Source: Chitinophaga agrisoli
GTDB taxonomy: Bacteria; Bacteroidota; Bacteroidia; Chitinophagales; Chitinophagaceae
NCBI RefSeq assembly: GCF_008386695.1
Contig: NZ_VUOC01000004.1
Span: 3,324,576-3,388,575, forward strand
Direction of reading: 5' to 3'
DNA: 64,000 nucleotides
Shown here: piece after piece, positions 16,328 to 26,110 of the stretch
How positions within the stretch are numbered: position 1 is the first letter of the stretch
Layout of the letters: each line of letters begins with the position of its first letter
Notes under the pieces: generated by a model
Told to the model about the DNA's origin: nothing
What the model saw: the letters and a program-made list of their open reading frames with translations, nothing else
The model's database searches: none
Made by a program: the position numbers and the translations under genes

Positions 16328-19300
16328 ATGATCCGGAACTTATTGATATTCTCGCTCAGGAACCGCTGGGCCGTTATATTGGGAGGTATTGCCCTTATGG
16401 CCATTGGCTATTGGTGTTTTACGATGCTGAAAATAGAGGCCTACCCGGATATTGCAGACACTAACGTGATCATTGTAGCCCAGTACCCTGGCCGCGCGGC
16501 AGAGGAAGTGGAGCAGCAGGTGACCATCCCCATAGAAAGAGCCCTGCAGAACACGCCCAATGTGCTGGACCGCCGCAGCCGCACCATTTTTGGCCTGAGC
16601 GTGGTACAGCTTACTTTCAAAGACGGTACAGACGATTATTTTGCCCGGCAGCAGGTAAACGAGCGCCTCTCTACCGCGGAGCTGCCAGACGGCGTAGCGC
16701 CGGAACTGGCGCCCTTGACCACCGCCGTGGGCGAGATCTTACGTTATGTGGTAGAAGCCCCGCCCTCTTTTACCCCCATGGAGATCCGCGACCTCCAGGA
16801 CTGGGTAATAAAACCCTACCTGTTACAGGTACCCGGCATTGCGGACATTACCACTTTTGGCGGCCCGCTGAAGGAGTTCCATATCCTCACCTCGCCGGAT
16901 AAACTGCGCAAATATGGGCTGGACCTGCAGGAAGTGGTAGATGCGGTACAAAAGAACAACCAGAACACCGGCGGTAATATCATTGCCCGCGGCGAACAGG
17001 GATTTGCCGTGCGCAGCCTGGGCGCTGTAAAATCAGAAACAGATATCGCCAATATTGTGCTCACGGAAAGTAACGGCATGCCCGTATTCCTGCGCGATGT
17101 GGCCACCGTGGAAATAGCCCCGCCACCGCCCAGCGGGGTAATGGGGTATACCATCAAAAGCGCCGGCATTAACTCCAGCAACGGCATAGAAGGCATTATA
17201 CTCTTACGCCGTTACGAGAACCCCAGTGAAGTGCTGAAGCTCTTAAAACAGCGCATGCAGGACCTCGAAACGGACGAGCTGCCCAAGGGTGTAAAACTGC
17301 GCACCCTCTACGACCGCAGCTTCCTGATTGACCACTCCCTGGAAACAGTAGGCCATACCTTGTTTATGGGCGTATCCATCGTGATCATCATCCTGGTATT
17401 TTTCCTGGGCAGCCTGCGCAGCGCGCTGGTAGTAGCGCTCACCATCCCCTTTTCCCTGTTGTTTGCATTTATACTGATGCGGCTTACCGGCATACCGGCC
17501 AACCTGCTATCCCTGGGCGCCATAGACTTTGGGATCATTGTAGATGGGGCCTGCGTAATGGCGGAGCACCTGATCCGCACCTACCGCACTGCCCCGCCGG
17601 AAGAGAAAAAACGGGGCATTATCGCCCTTACCCTGCACTCCGCCCAGGAAGTAGGCCGCGAGATCTTTTTCTCCGTTACCATCATCATCCTGGCATATAT
17701 GCCCATTTTGCTGATGACCCGCGTAGAGGGCAAATTGTTCTCCCCCATGGCCCTTACCCTGGCCTTTGCGGTAATAGGCTCTATGCTGGCGGCACTGACA
17801 TTGATACCCGTGCTGATCTCCTTTGCCTATAAAAAAGCCTTCAATAACCAGGATAAACCCATGAAACAGCACCGGAACGTGGTGCTGGACTTCCTGGAAC
17901 GAGGTTATAGCAAAGTGCTGCGCAACGTGCTTAAAGCCCCTCGTGCTACAGTGCTGGGCGGTTTCCTGGTCGTGGTGCTGCTCATCCTTTTTGGCGGCAG
18001 CCTGGGTACAGAGTTCCTGCCGGAGCTGGACGAAGGCTCCATTTTCCTGCGTGGAAACTTCCCTTCCGGCATCACCATACAGGAAAACGCGCGGTATGCG
18101 CCAAAGATCCACGAGATCATCAGCAAATACCCCCAGATAGATTTTGTGATCACCCAAACCGGGCGTAATGACGATGGTACAGACCCTTTCCCCGCTAACC
18201 GTAACGAGATCCTGGTAGGCCTGAAGGAATACAAGCTATGGAGTGATACCATCTCCAAGAAAACGCTGGTCACCAGTATCCGGCACGACCTCGAGAAGGC
18301 CATGCCTGCCGTACACTTCTCATCCGGGCAGCCGATCATTGACCAGGTAATGGAGATCGTGACCGGCAGCGCCGCAGACCTGGCCATCTCTATTGTGGGC
18401 GATGACCTGACCATGATGCGGGGCAAGGCGGATACCATTGCCAATATCGTACAGCATATGGCCGGCTCAGAATCTGTGAATATAGAACAGGAAGGACCGC
18501 AGGAGCAGATCGCCATCAACATAAACCGGGAAAATGCCGCCCGCTTTGGCATTAATGTAGCGGATATCCAGAACATGATAGAAGCCGCCATTGGCGGTAA
18601 GGCCATCAGCACTTTGTATGATGGCACCAAACGGTACGATATCACCATCCGCTACGTACCGGAGAACCGCAGCACCATAGAGGCCCTTAAGAACCTGCAG
18701 GTAACCGCCGCCACCGGCGCGCTGGTGCCCATGAACCAGCTGGCGGATATTGAATATGTGCAGGGGCAGACAAACATTTACCGGTATAACGGCAAACGGA
18801 TGATCACGGTGCGCACCAACATACGCGGGCGCGACCAGGGCGGCTTTGTAAAAGAAGTAAATGATAAGATCAATGCACAGGTACATGTACCCAAAGGATA
18901 CTCCATTATTTACGGCGGCCAGTATGAGAACCTGGAAAGGGCCAGCAAACAGCTTTCCTTTACCATCCCGCTTACCATTGTAATGGTATTCCTGGTGCTG
19001 TTTATGCTGTTCCGCAACATGCCGCATACGATCGTTACCATCAGCTGTATCTTTTTTGCAATGGCGGGCGGTATTATGGCGCTGTTCATCCGGGGGTATC
19101 ATTTTAATGTATCCGCCGGGGTGGGTTTTGTAAGCATTTTTGGTATCTCCGTAATGGCCGGGGTGCTGCTGGTATCTTCTATAACGCGGTTAAAGCTGGC
19201 GGGAGAGCATGACCTGGGGCAGAGCGTATACCTGGCTTCCCGGGATCAGCTGCGCGCTATCCTCTCCATCCTGATCGTGGCCATTGCCGGCCTTATACCG

Positions 19301-19471
19301 GCGGCTACCTCCTCCGGTATTGGATCAGATGTACAGCGCCCGTTAGCTACGGTGATCATAGGCGGCCTTACCAGCACTTTATTGTTTGCGCCGCTGCTTA
19401 TTCCCCCTTTATACTGGTGGGTAGAAAAAGGCAGAAGCGCCAGAAAGCCGGCTGTAAGGGAAGGTGAATAA
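16328..19471 (+). CDS. CusA/CzcA-family heavy-metal RND efflux pump
   Basis: Inner-membrane proton-driven exporter of metal ions, 1047 residues, the normal length. Twelve membrane helices in two halves, with two large periplasmic loops. The proton-relay helix 4 reads DFGIIVDGACVMAEH, with Asp400 and Asp406 matching the conserved acidic pair of the heavy-metal subfamily. The N-terminus IEAYPDIADTNV is also family-typical. The pump follows its outer-membrane channel, adaptor and a DUF190 protein in one operon. The ion (Cu/Ag versus Zn/Co/Cd or other) is not decided by what I can see. Confidence 0.94.
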   Translation: MIRNLLIFSLRNRWAVILGGIALMAIGYWCFTMLKIEAYPDIADTNVIIVAQYPGRAAEEVEQQVTIPIERALQNTPNVLDRRSRTIFGLSVVQLTFKDGTDDYFARQQVNERLSTAELPDGVAPELAPLTTAVGEILRYVVEAPPSFTPMEIRDLQDWVIKPYLLQVPGIADITTFGGPLKEFHILTSPDKLRKYGLDLQEVVDAVQKNNQNTGGNIIARGEQGFAVRSLGAVKSETDIANIVLTESNGMPVFLRDVATVEIAPPPPSGVMGYTIKSAGINSSNGIEGIILLRRYENPSEVLKLLKQRMQDLETDELPKGVKLRTLYDRSFLIDHSLETVGHTLFMGVSIVIIILVFFLGSLRSALVVALTIPFSLLFAFILMRLTGIPANLLSLGAIDFGIIVDGACVMAEHLIRTYRTAPPEEKKRGIIALTLHSAQEVGREIFFSVTIIILAYMPILLMTRVEGKLFSPMALTLAFAVIGSMLAALTLIPVLISFAYKKAFNNQDKPMKQHRNVVLDFLERGYSKVLRNVLKAPRATVLGGFLVVVLLILFGGSLGTEFLPELDEGSIFLRGNFPSGITIQENARYAPKIHEIISKYPQIDFVITQTGRNDDGTDPFPANRNEILVGLKEYKLWSDTISKKTLVTSIRHDLEKAMPAVHFSSGQPIIDQVMEIVTGSAADLAISIVGDDLTMMRGKADTIANIVQHMAGSESVNIEQEGPQEQIAININRENAARFGINVADIQNMIEAAIGGKAISTLYDGTKRYDITIRYVPENRSTIEALKNLQVTAATGALVPMNQLADIEYVQGQTNIYRYNGKRMITVRTNIRGRDQGGFVKEVNDKINAQVHVPKGYSIIYGGQYENLERASKQLSFTIPLTIVMVFLVLFMLFRNMPHTIVTISCIFFAMAGGIMALFIRGYHFNVSAGVGFVSIFGISVMAGVLLVSSITRLKLAGEHDLGQSVYLASRDQLRAILSILIVAIAGLIPAATSSGIGSDVQRPLATVIIGGLTSTLLFAPLLIPPLYWWVEKGRSARKPAVREGE

Positions 19472-19501
19472 ATATTTGTGACAATTGCACCACGAATGTG
19501 C

Positions 19502-19509
19502 TATCTTCG
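19502..19509 (+). promoter_or_regulatory. Promoter -7 box for the 70-residue membrane protein gene
   Basis: TATCTTCG resembles the Bacteroidota -7 element TAnnTTTG with one mismatch, 42 bp before the ATG at 19551. No TTG at the preferred 18-20 bp spacing. Confidence 0.4.
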
Positions 19510-19550
19510 CACCTTCACGTTTCGCTTTTGATGCTACTAACTTTTGTTAA

Positions 19551-19763
19551 ATGAAGAAAACTGCCCTGTTCATCCTTGTTGCAGGTATATTAATAGCCGT
19601 GCTGACCTATATTGCCAACCTCACCGATCTTATTGGCGTTAAATCATTCTTTAAACTGGGATTCCTGGCACTGACCCTGATGGTAATATCCGCCGGGTAT
19701 TTCCTGATCTCTTCCGTCCTTGAATGGGCAAAAGAAACAGAATTCTTTAAGAAAGTGTTGTAA
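19551..19763 (+). CDS. Small two-helix membrane protein, unknown
   Basis: 70 residues with two hydrophobic segments (about 5-25 and 34-56) and a short charged tail (KETEFFKKVL). No family recognised. It has its own -7-like box and follows the RND pump by 79 bp, so it is probably expressed separately. The composition and the lysine-rich start (MKKTALFILVAG) support a real gene. Confidence 0.65.
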   Translation: MKKTALFILVAGILIAVLTYIANLTDLIGVKSFFKLGFLALTLMVISAGYFLISSVLEWAKETEFFKKVL

Positions 19764-19891
19764 GACAGGCTTTAGCCCCGGATAATGAACAACCGTTTAG
19801 TTCCCCAGGCAGCATAACACTCCCATTTACCGCCTTCCGGCTGTACAATCGATTAATTCATTCAGGTAACAGATGAGGGAGAGATTTGCCC

Positions 19892-20350
19892 TTACAAAGG
19901 CAGCTGTACGGTGTTGAACCAGTAATCATGTAACATACCGGCAAATTGTACCAGGTCTGAGAAGTTGGCGGGTTTGATCATATAACTGTTTACGCCCAGC
20001 TCGTAACAATGGCTGATATCCTTGGCAGCGGTAGAAGTGGTAAGGATCACTATCGGCAGGGATTTGAGCAGCTGGTCGCTTTTTATTTCACGCAGGGCGT
20101 CCCGTCCATCCTTCTTAGGCATGTTCAGGTCCAGCAGTATAAGGCTGGGAAAGGGATATTGTATTTCATCCTTGTATTTACCCCGGCGGTGCAGATAATA
20201 CAGTAATTCCTCCCCGTTCTCCACAAAACAGATCTCCGCTTCCGCCCCTTTCTCCTCAAACGCCACTTTTATCAACTCCCTGTCATCGGCATCATCGTCC
20301 GCCACCAGGATACATTTTCTCGCTGGTTGGCCATTACCGTTAATGATCAT
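19892..20350 (-). CDS. Single-domain response regulator (CheY/Rcp1-like)
   Basis: 152 residues, receiver domain only. Phosphorylation site Asp74 (LLDLNMPKKDG), acidic pocket DDD at 18-20, Thr104/105 switch and Lys126 (IKP) are all present. No output domain, so it acts through protein contacts. The relatively long spacing before the phospho-Asp and the final HDYWF resemble Rcp1-type regulators that pair with phytochrome or hybrid histidine kinases. No kinase gene is near. Confidence 0.92.
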   Translation of the reverse strand: MIINGNGQPARKCILVADDDADDRELIKVAFEEKGAEAEICFVENGEELLYYLHRRGKYKDEIQYPFPSLILLDLNMPKKDGRDALREIKSDQLLKSLPIVILTTSTAAKDISHCYELGVNSYMIKPANFSDLVQFAGMLHDYWFNTVQLPL

Positions 20351-20414
20351 TCAAATATTGGGTTTGACGCTAAATTTACAACAAGTTTCGTTGTTCAGTG
20401 CGCTTTTACTCAAC

Positions 20415-21356
20415 TTACTTTTTCTGCAGTTTTGCCAATTCCGCAAACAGCTCTTTTTCCTTATCCGTAAGATGCTGTGGGATATGTATTATAGCGGTAA
20501 GGTACAGATCGCCTGGTTGGGAGGCATCGTTAGCGGACGGCATACCCATACCTTTGAGGCGGAACACCCGTCCGCTATCGGTACCGGCCGGTATATTCAT
20601 ATTCAGCGGGCCGCCCAGTCCCTGCACGGAGATCTTGCCACCCAGGATGGCGGTATAGAGCTCCACCGGCACATCGCCGTACACATCCTGTCCTTTTAAG
20701 TCATATTGGGGGTGTTTGGCCAGCTGGATGGTGATCAGCAGGTCGCCGTTTTCCCCGCCGCCGCGGCCGGGGGCGCCTTTGCCTTTGAGGCGGATCACCT
20801 GCCCTTCGTACAGGCCGGGTTTTAGCTTTATGTTCAGGCGCGAGCCGTTAACGGTCACCTGCCGGGAGCCGCCGGTATAGGCGTCTTCCAGGGGTATTTC
20901 CATGGTAGCGGTGAGGTCTTGCCCACGGCCGGATCGTTGCCGGCGCTGGCTGCTGCCGCCGCCGCCAAAAGAGCGTCCAAACAGCTGCTCAAAGAAGTCG
21001 GAAAAATTACCGCCGCTTTCGCCGCCAAAAAAGTCTTCCGCATTGCCCTGGTAGCTATAGGTATTGCCGCCACCACCAGCGCCCCATTGTCCCCAGTCAT
21101 AATCCTGGGCACGGCCGCCGTGCTGCTCATAACTCTTCCAGTTCTCGCCCAGGGTGTCGTATTTCTTCCGTTTTTCCGGATCGCCCAGCACCTCGTAGGC
21201 TTCGTTTATCTCCTTAAATTTCTCCTCTGCCGCTTTGTCACCAGGATTCTTGTCCGGGTGATACTTCACGGCCAGCTTGCGGTAGGCTTTTTTCAGCTCT
21301 GCCTCCGTGGCCCCTTTCTCTACGCCCAGTGTTTTGTAATAATCCTTGAATTCCAT
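20415..21356 (-). CDS. CbpA-like J-domain co-chaperone
   Basis: Hsp70 co-chaperone, 313 residues from ATG 21356 ([12 protein letters not shown]); an upstream in-frame ATG would add 18 unlikely residues. J domain 4-68 with the HPD motif at 33-35, a Gly/Phe-rich linker (about 85-145, runs such as GAGGGG and SFGGGG), then the two C-terminal substrate-binding domains (from [15 protein letters not shown]). The zinc-finger region of DnaJ is missing, so it is a class B protein (CbpA/DnaJ2-like) rather than DnaJ itself. It lies upstream of the response-regulator gene on the same strand with a 64-bp gap. Confidence 0.93.
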   Translation of the reverse strand: MEFKDYYKTLGVEKGATEAELKKAYRKLAVKYHPDKNPGDKAAEEKFKEINEAYEVLGDPEKRKKYDTLGENWKSYEQHGGRAQDYDWGQWGAGGGGNTYSYQGNAEDFFGGESGGNFSDFFEQLFGRSFGGGGSSQRRQRSGRGQDLTATMEIPLEDAYTGGSRQVTVNGSRLNIKLKPGLYEGQVIRLKGKGAPGRGGGENGDLLITIQLAKHPQYDLKGQDVYGDVPVELYTAILGGKISVQGLGGPLNMNIPAGTDSGRVFRLKGMGMPSANDASQPGDLYLTAIIHIPQHLTDKEKELFAELAKLQKK

Positions 21357-21434
21357 ATGCAGGAAGGCAACAAGAAGTATACCATGGGCAGCGGCATAAC
21401 ATTCTGTCACCTTTTCCTGCAGGAAAGACAGGGT

Positions 21435-21466
21435 TAATGTGCAGATGTGCTAATGTGCAGATGTGC
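21435..21466. repeat. Tandem 16-bp direct repeat
   Basis: TAATGTGCAGATGTGC occurs twice head to tail (21435-21450, 21451-21466), then begins a third time. Related TGTGC / GCACATTA strings occur at about 21580-21600, 35633-35681 and 43850-43873, all intergenic, suggesting a dispersed repeat family. Confidence 0.7.
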
Positions 21467-21635
21467 TAATGGGTGAATAATGTTTTAATGTGTAGATTAA
21501 GGAAAATCATGGGATAGTAAGCAGTTATATTATTGGGAAAGATGAATGAAGGCCGGGGCTACGAGGATCAGCAGATTAATACATCAGCACATAAGCAAGG
21601 GCCGGCAAACGCCAGCCCATACTCCCTTGGCTTTT

Positions 21636-22700
21636 TCATTTTATCAACTTGTACGCAATTTCAGGATAACCACGCTGGCCGCCATCCTGGCCAATGCCAG
21701 CGCTAATGAATTTTAGTTTATAATGATTGCCCGCACCGTCCTTGATCACATAAAAACGGTCGGTTTTAATACCCAGGGTACCGCCGGAGGTGACCCGCCA
21801 TTTGCTGCCGATAGCATCGCGCGCCCCGCTGAATACCAGCCTGGTATTGCTGAGGTCTGTTGCTTTAAACGTATCATAATTGAACCCATCTGCGGTGGTG
21901 GCTTCTGCCGCCTGTACCCCGCCCAGGGTATTGCTATACACAAAATCAGAGAACAGGTAAGGGATCACTTCAGGGCCAAACGCAGTGGAGTATACGCCAT
22001 AGGACCACTGGATATCCCATTCCGCTTTTTTAGGCTCCGCCGCCACGGCTTTACCGCCATTCAGCGAGAAGAAACTAAAATTGAAGTTTTCATCTTTGCT
22101 CATGTCTGCCGTGCGGATACTGGTCTCCGCCAGCTTTGCGTATTGCAGCTTATACCCGCTGCCGTTGCGGCTTATCTTTATCTTATACCAGCTGGTATGA
22201 TCCGTGGCGCTGGCCGTTTCCGGCTTTACCAGGTATACCTTGTTATCAGCGTCCGTAGCGGATACCGCTGCAATAGCGGTTTTGCTGATATCGCCGGTAA
22301 TATCGTCTATCATGCTCAGCGTACCCTGCCCCTGCCCTATGGCCAGGCTGATGCCGGTGGTATCATCCAGGTCAACCTGGGTGATATCTGTTTTAGCCAG
22401 GGCTGCTATGGAGATGGATGAAGTATAGTTCAGGACCACCCGGAAATCATTGCCGTTATAAAAACCCAGGTCCCAGCTGGTACGCGGCACTGCAGTGGGT
22501 TTATCCGCACTAAAATCCACATACACGGCATTGGGCGCGCCTGCGCCACCACCGCCATCCAGTTTTAATTCAGCCCCATCAGAGGGCGGGATCACCGGCA
22601 CAATATCATTATCATCATTACTGCAGGCGCTGAAAGCAGCGGCCAAAAAAAAGGCTAAAACGCTTTGACGGATATACGCTGGTTTTGTGTTTTTGTACAT
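21636..22700 (-). CDS. hmuY: HmuY-family heme-binding lipoprotein
   Basis: Surface or periplasm-exposed hemophore-like lipoprotein that passes heme to the TonB receptor encoded just upstream. 354 residues; lipoprotein signal with FSAC and modified Cys26, then a Gly-rich spacer and the HmuY fold (YVDFSADKP, then TSWDLGFYNG; later WDIQWSYGVY). It is the last gene of the leftward receptor unit, 25 bp after the receptor stop. The heme-ligating histidines of Porphyromonas HmuY cannot be matched with confidence, so the ligand set may differ. Confidence 0.85.
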   Translation of the reverse strand: MYKNTKPAYIRQSVLAFFLAAAFSACSNDDNDIVPVIPPSDGAELKLDGGGGAGAPNAVYVDFSADKPTAVPRTSWDLGFYNGNDFRVVLNYTSSISIAALAKTDITQVDLDDTTGISLAIGQGQGTLSMIDDITGDISKTAIAAVSATDADNKVYLVKPETASATDHTSWYKIKISRNGSGYKLQYAKLAETSIRTADMSKDENFNFSFFSLNGGKAVAAEPKKAEWDIQWSYGVYSTAFGPEVIPYLFSDFVYSNTLGGVQAAEATTADGFNYDTFKATDLSNTRLVFSGARDAIGSKWRVTSGGTLGIKTDRFYVIKDGAGNHYKLKFISAGIGQDGGQRGYPEIAYKLIK

Positions 22701-22725
22701 GTTTTTATAGGTATTTATGTTGATA

Positions 22726-24765
22726 TTATTTTTTTGCCCACCGGAAATTCAGTCCCAGGAAATAAGAGCGGCCGTACCACATCAATACCGGGCCACCGGT
22801 GCTGTGGGCTTGTCCTGCATCTGCGGCCGTGTTCTTTAACCGGTCCACATCAAACAGGTTCTTTACGCCTGCATTCAGGGTAAGGTACGGGGTGATGCGT
22901 TTGCTGGCCGTAACATCCGCATAATGAAAAGCCGCTGTTTTAGCCAGGTGCACCACTTCCACGTTATTGATAGCTGCCAGCTCATAGGTAGGCCGTTCGC
23001 CGGTGTATTTGTAGAACACATTCAGCGTAGCACCCAACCGGCGGAAACGGTAGCTGATATTGGCATTCACCTCCGGCGTCCATACAAAGGCGGGCGTAGC
23101 GGTAGTTTTATTATAGGCCGTATCATCCGAGAAACGGTTATAGCGGCCTACCCATACCAGGCCCACGCCGGCTTCCAGCGCTTTCCAGCTAAGGGTATGT
23201 TCCAGCATGCCGCCGGTGGTCCGGAACTTATTTACGTTGATATAGGTGCTGATCGTAGGGTCTGCAGCGCTGTAGCCGATATCTATCAGGTTATCGAAAT
23301 CATTATAAAAACCGGAAAGGGCTACGGTATAACGCAGCTCTCCGCGACGCAACGCCTGCCAGGTAAAGGAGCCGTTAACACTATGCGAGTACTCTGCCTT
23401 CAGCGCTGGGTTGCCTTTAATGGAGTGACTGGCGTCAAAGAAATAGAAATACAGCTCCCGCAATGCCGGCGCGCGGAAACCGCGGGCATAGGATACCCGC
23501 AGGTCCATATCCTTATTAAAGGCCCATTTGGTATTGATGGATGGGATCACCGGCGGCGCACTGTACACGGAGTTATGGATGAAACGCAGCCCCGGCCGTA
23601 TATTGAGCCAGGATACGGGCTTGAGCTCCGAAGACACGAATACCGCATAGTCATTGATCACCGGCGAGCCTTCAATACGCTGCCCACTGCTGCCATCCCG
23701 TTTGATCTCTATACCGGGTTGCAGCATTACGGCGTCTGATAATTTGTATTGTACCGTACCGCGGAAGAACAACATATTGAACTTTGACAGGTCCTGCGCG
23801 CCATCATCCTGCGAGCGTGTTTCCGTATTGGTACGGAAATCTTTTATGTTGGTTTTTGTTTTACGTGTATAATCCTGGTAAGAGAGCGCTCCGTTAAAAC
23901 TTAAGCGCTCCGTAGGTTTCCAGCTACCTTGCAACTGGTGCGTATAACGGTTGGTATTATAATACTGATCTGTAGACCGGTAATTACCCGTATTGATATC
24001 ACCCAGGCTTTTGATGGATTCATCCAGGTAATCCAGCCGGTACCAGGCTTCCCATTGATGGCCGCCATAACCGATGATGCCATTCGCTAAATACTGGTTC
24101 TTAGGATGCCACTCTTTTTTACGGCCGGTAAACTGGCCCTGCCATCCGCCAAAATCTGTACGGGTAAAACCACCGCCGGCAAACCATTTACCGTTACCCC
24201 ATTGCAGGCCCAGGTGCTCGCTGTGCAAGCCTTTACCATCCAGGGGACGGTACTCCCTGCCTACCGTTTCTTCCTGTGCACGGGCAGTAACGGTAAGATG
24301 CTCCGTTCTTTTTTTGGTGATGATATTGATCACGCCTGCCAGCGCATCCGTGCCATATATAACAGACATGGGCCCTTCTACGATCTCTATACGTTCGATG
24401 GTATTTACATCTATCTGGCTAAGGCTTTGTTTGGTGCTGCCGCGGTCTACCAGCGGTACCCCATCCAGCAATACCTTTACGCTCTGGCCGCTCATGCCCA
24501 TCAGTTCTACATCGGTCTCGCCCAGGGTGGCATCGTTGGAGAAACGGATACCCAATTCATTATTTAATACGCCCAGTACATCTGTAGCGCCCCGCAGCTG
24601 GATCCGCTCACTGCTGATGGTGCGTACTTTATATACGGAGTTTTTGACAGATTGTTGCTGGTATTGCCCGGTTACCACTACGTCCCTTAACTGAACAGTA
24701 GTATCCTGGGCCATACTTTCATGGCATAGGAGGCCGCATATAAAAAGCGCCGTCAATTGTTTCAT
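22726..24765 (-). CDS. hmuR: TonB-dependent heme receptor (HmuR-like)
   Basis: Outer-membrane heme transporter, 679 residues. Signal peptide ending near SMAQ, TonB-box-like VQLRDVVVTG (about 24-33), plug through about 155, then 22-strand barrel. The heme-receptor signature is present: FRAP at 430-433, His447 and NPAL at 452-455 (FRAP/NPNL boxes with a histidine between). Followed by hmuY and preceded, on the same strand, by hemS and hmuVUT. Unlike SusC it has no carboxypeptidase-like domain. A leader of roughly 235 nt with competing hairpins precedes it. Confidence 0.92.
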   Translation of the reverse strand: MKQLTALFICGLLCHESMAQDTTVQLRDVVVTGQYQQQSVKNSVYKVRTISSERIQLRGATDVLGVLNNELGIRFSNDATLGETDVELMGMSGQSVKVLLDGVPLVDRGSTKQSLSQIDVNTIERIEIVEGPMSVIYGTDALAGVINIITKKRTEHLTVTARAQEETVGREYRPLDGKGLHSEHLGLQWGNGKWFAGGGFTRTDFGGWQGQFTGRKKEWHPKNQYLANGIIGYGGHQWEAWYRLDYLDESIKSLGDINTGNYRSTDQYYNTNRYTHQLQGSWKPTERLSFNGALSYQDYTRKTKTNIKDFRTNTETRSQDDGAQDLSKFNMLFFRGTVQYKLSDAVMLQPGIEIKRDGSSGQRIEGSPVINDYAVFVSSELKPVSWLNIRPGLRFIHNSVYSAPPVIPSINTKWAFNKDMDLRVSYARGFRAPALRELYFYFFDASHSIKGNPALKAEYSHSVNGSFTWQALRRGELRYTVALSGFYNDFDNLIDIGYSAADPTISTYINVNKFRTTGGMLEHTLSWKALEAGVGLVWVGRYNRFSDDTAYNKTTATPAFVWTPEVNANISYRFRRLGATLNVFYKYTGERPTYELAAINNVEVVHLAKTAAFHYADVTASKRITPYLTLNAGVKNLFDVDRLKNTAADAGQAHSTGGPVLMWYGRSYFLGLNFRWAKK

Positions 24766-24879
24766 CCGTTGTAGTTTATTTTTCAGATCAATGCATATAC
24801 CTGTTGCATCATCACGGCTTCATCTACGGTTGATGTAAGTATCAGGGTTCTGGTTTCACACATACTGAATATTGATTAT

Positions 24880-24941
24880 GCCCGCATTGGTCTGTCCTAC
24901 CCGCCACACACATGCCTAAAGCCGGTATAGCGGGCAGACAG
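24880..24941 (-). promoter_or_regulatory. Leader with mutually exclusive hairpins before the heme receptor
   Basis: In the transcript of the leftward receptor, the segment read from 24936 to 24930 (TGCCCGC) can pair perfectly with 24885-24879 (GCGGGCA) or, as part of a longer stem, with the 24904-24899 segment plus GACAG/CTGTC arms at 24892-24896 and 24937-24941. The two pairings exclude each other. The leader is about 235 nt if transcription starts at the TACTTTTG box. The sequence does not match a cobalamin or TPP riboswitch as I know them. Confidence 0.35.
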
Positions 24942-25005
24942 GAGGGTTGCAAAGCTTATAATGGAAAAGACTTATTCTTATAAATGCCGGCGGAGAGTGG
25001 CAATA

Positions 25006-25013
25006 CAAAAGTA
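25006..25013 (-). promoter_or_regulatory. Promoter -7 box for the heme receptor unit
   Basis: Read leftward the sequence is TACTTTTG, a perfect TAnnTTTG. It lies 240 bp before the receptor ATG and 62 bp after the hemS stop, so hmuR-hmuY can be transcribed apart from the ABC genes. No well-spaced -33 TTG was found. Confidence 0.5.
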
Positions 25014-25074
25014 ATCAGTAGTGTGCAGGCGCATTGCTCAATTCAGGAAAACTATTTACGTTAAAGGGAAATCA

Positions 25075-26106
25075 TTACAGCCCTTTTACCAGTGCTCTCC
25101 AGGCTTCCAGCTCTGGCGCGCCGGGCTTGCGTTTGCCAAAGAACTGTACGATCATGTCCTGCTTTGCATCAAATACTTCTACAGAAGTAACAATACCATC
25201 TGCAGAGGGTTTTTCTACCGCCCAGCATTGCCCAATATCATCTGTCTTCAGGTGCAGGTTAAAATCAGGATCCATTACATTGATCCATCCCGGTATCTCA
25301 ACTATCTTATGTACCGGGCCTGTATGGATCTCTATATTGCCGGGATTACTCACAAATACCATGATCTCCAGGCCGGTGGCCGCAGCCTGTTCCAGTAGGG
25401 TCTTCACGGCGTTACTGGGTACGCGGCGGGTAAAGCGGCCGGCAGCTGTTTCCAGGGCATGAAGGCGGGCCGCTTTGTATTTACTCAACAAGGGAAAGAA
25501 ATCATGCGTATCCTGCAATGCCGCCCAATCTGCCAGAAAAGCTGCCTGGTCTATTTCCTTCGCATACACCGCAGGGGCAGGCGCAGGGATCAGGTGGATG
25601 GTATCCGGCTGTGTAGACGCTGTAAAGTCCTGCACCAGCCGGTCCCAGGCCGCCAGATCGGTTTCCGGCACTGCATAGATCTTGATCACGGCGCCACCCT
25701 GCGCGTCAAATACCTGTAAGGACCTTTTAAAGCCCAGCGTTTCATCATCCAACACGGCAAAGCCATATACCCAGCGGGAAAAGAACATACGCAGGTCTAT
25801 ATCCGGGCCTACTACGACGCCTACATGACGGCTCTCTGTGCGTACATCTTCAAAAACGCCTTTTCTTTCTATTACACAGCTTTCATTACGGGTAAGCACC
25901 ATTAGTTTTCCCAGTGGCGGCATGCGTTGCAGCAGTGCGGGAAAATCATTACGCAGGTGCAGCACGGTAGCGCCGGTACAGGCGGCCACCAGTTCCCCTT
26001 CACTGGTTTGCAGTTCACGGGCGGCGTCGCGAATCCTGGTTCTGGGATGTTGCTGCCGGTAGGCTATCCATTGCTCCTTTAAGTTGGAGGTAGTAGTTGT
26101 GCTCAT
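25075..26106 (-). CDS. hmuS: HemS/HmuS-family hemin-degrading or heme-trafficking protein
   Basis: Cytosolic heme-binding protein of 343 residues that receives heme from the ABC importer and degrades or hands it on. Two homologous halves, as usual for the family: LQRMPPLGKLMVLTRNESCV and later LLEQAAATGLEIMVFVSNPG. The segment ESRHVGVVVGPDIDLRMFF and DFNLHLKTDDIGQCW show the family pattern. The gene overlaps no neighbour: only 4 bp separate it from the upstream ATP-binding gene, so they are translationally close. Whether it has heme oxygenase-like activity is unknown. Confidence 0.92.
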   Translation of the reverse strand: MSTTTTSNLKEQWIAYRQQHPRTRIRDAARELQTSEGELVAACTGATVLHLRNDFPALLQRMPPLGKLMVLTRNESCVIERKGVFEDVRTESRHVGVVVGPDIDLRMFFSRWVYGFAVLDDETLGFKRSLQVFDAQGGAVIKIYAVPETDLAAWDRLVQDFTASTQPDTIHLIPAPAPAVYAKEIDQAAFLADWAALQDTHDFFPLLSKYKAARLHALETAAGRFTRRVPSNAVKTLLEQAAATGLEIMVFVSNPGNIEIHTGPVHKIVEIPGWINVMDPDFNLHLKTDDIGQCWAVEKPSADGIVTSVEVFDAKQDMIVQFFGKRKPGAPELEAWRALVKGL

Positions 26107-26110
26107 ATCG

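Noticed and set aside
17905-19102. Long leftward open frames under the RND pump gene
   Set aside because: Shadows of the pump gene; low-complexity Ser/Arg or His/Gln compositions.
24766-25005. Cobalamin riboswitch before the TonB receptor
   Set aside because: A CCAGA-CCTG string near 24850 and long leader suggested it, but the B12-box and the conserved core are not present, and the genes are of the heme type.
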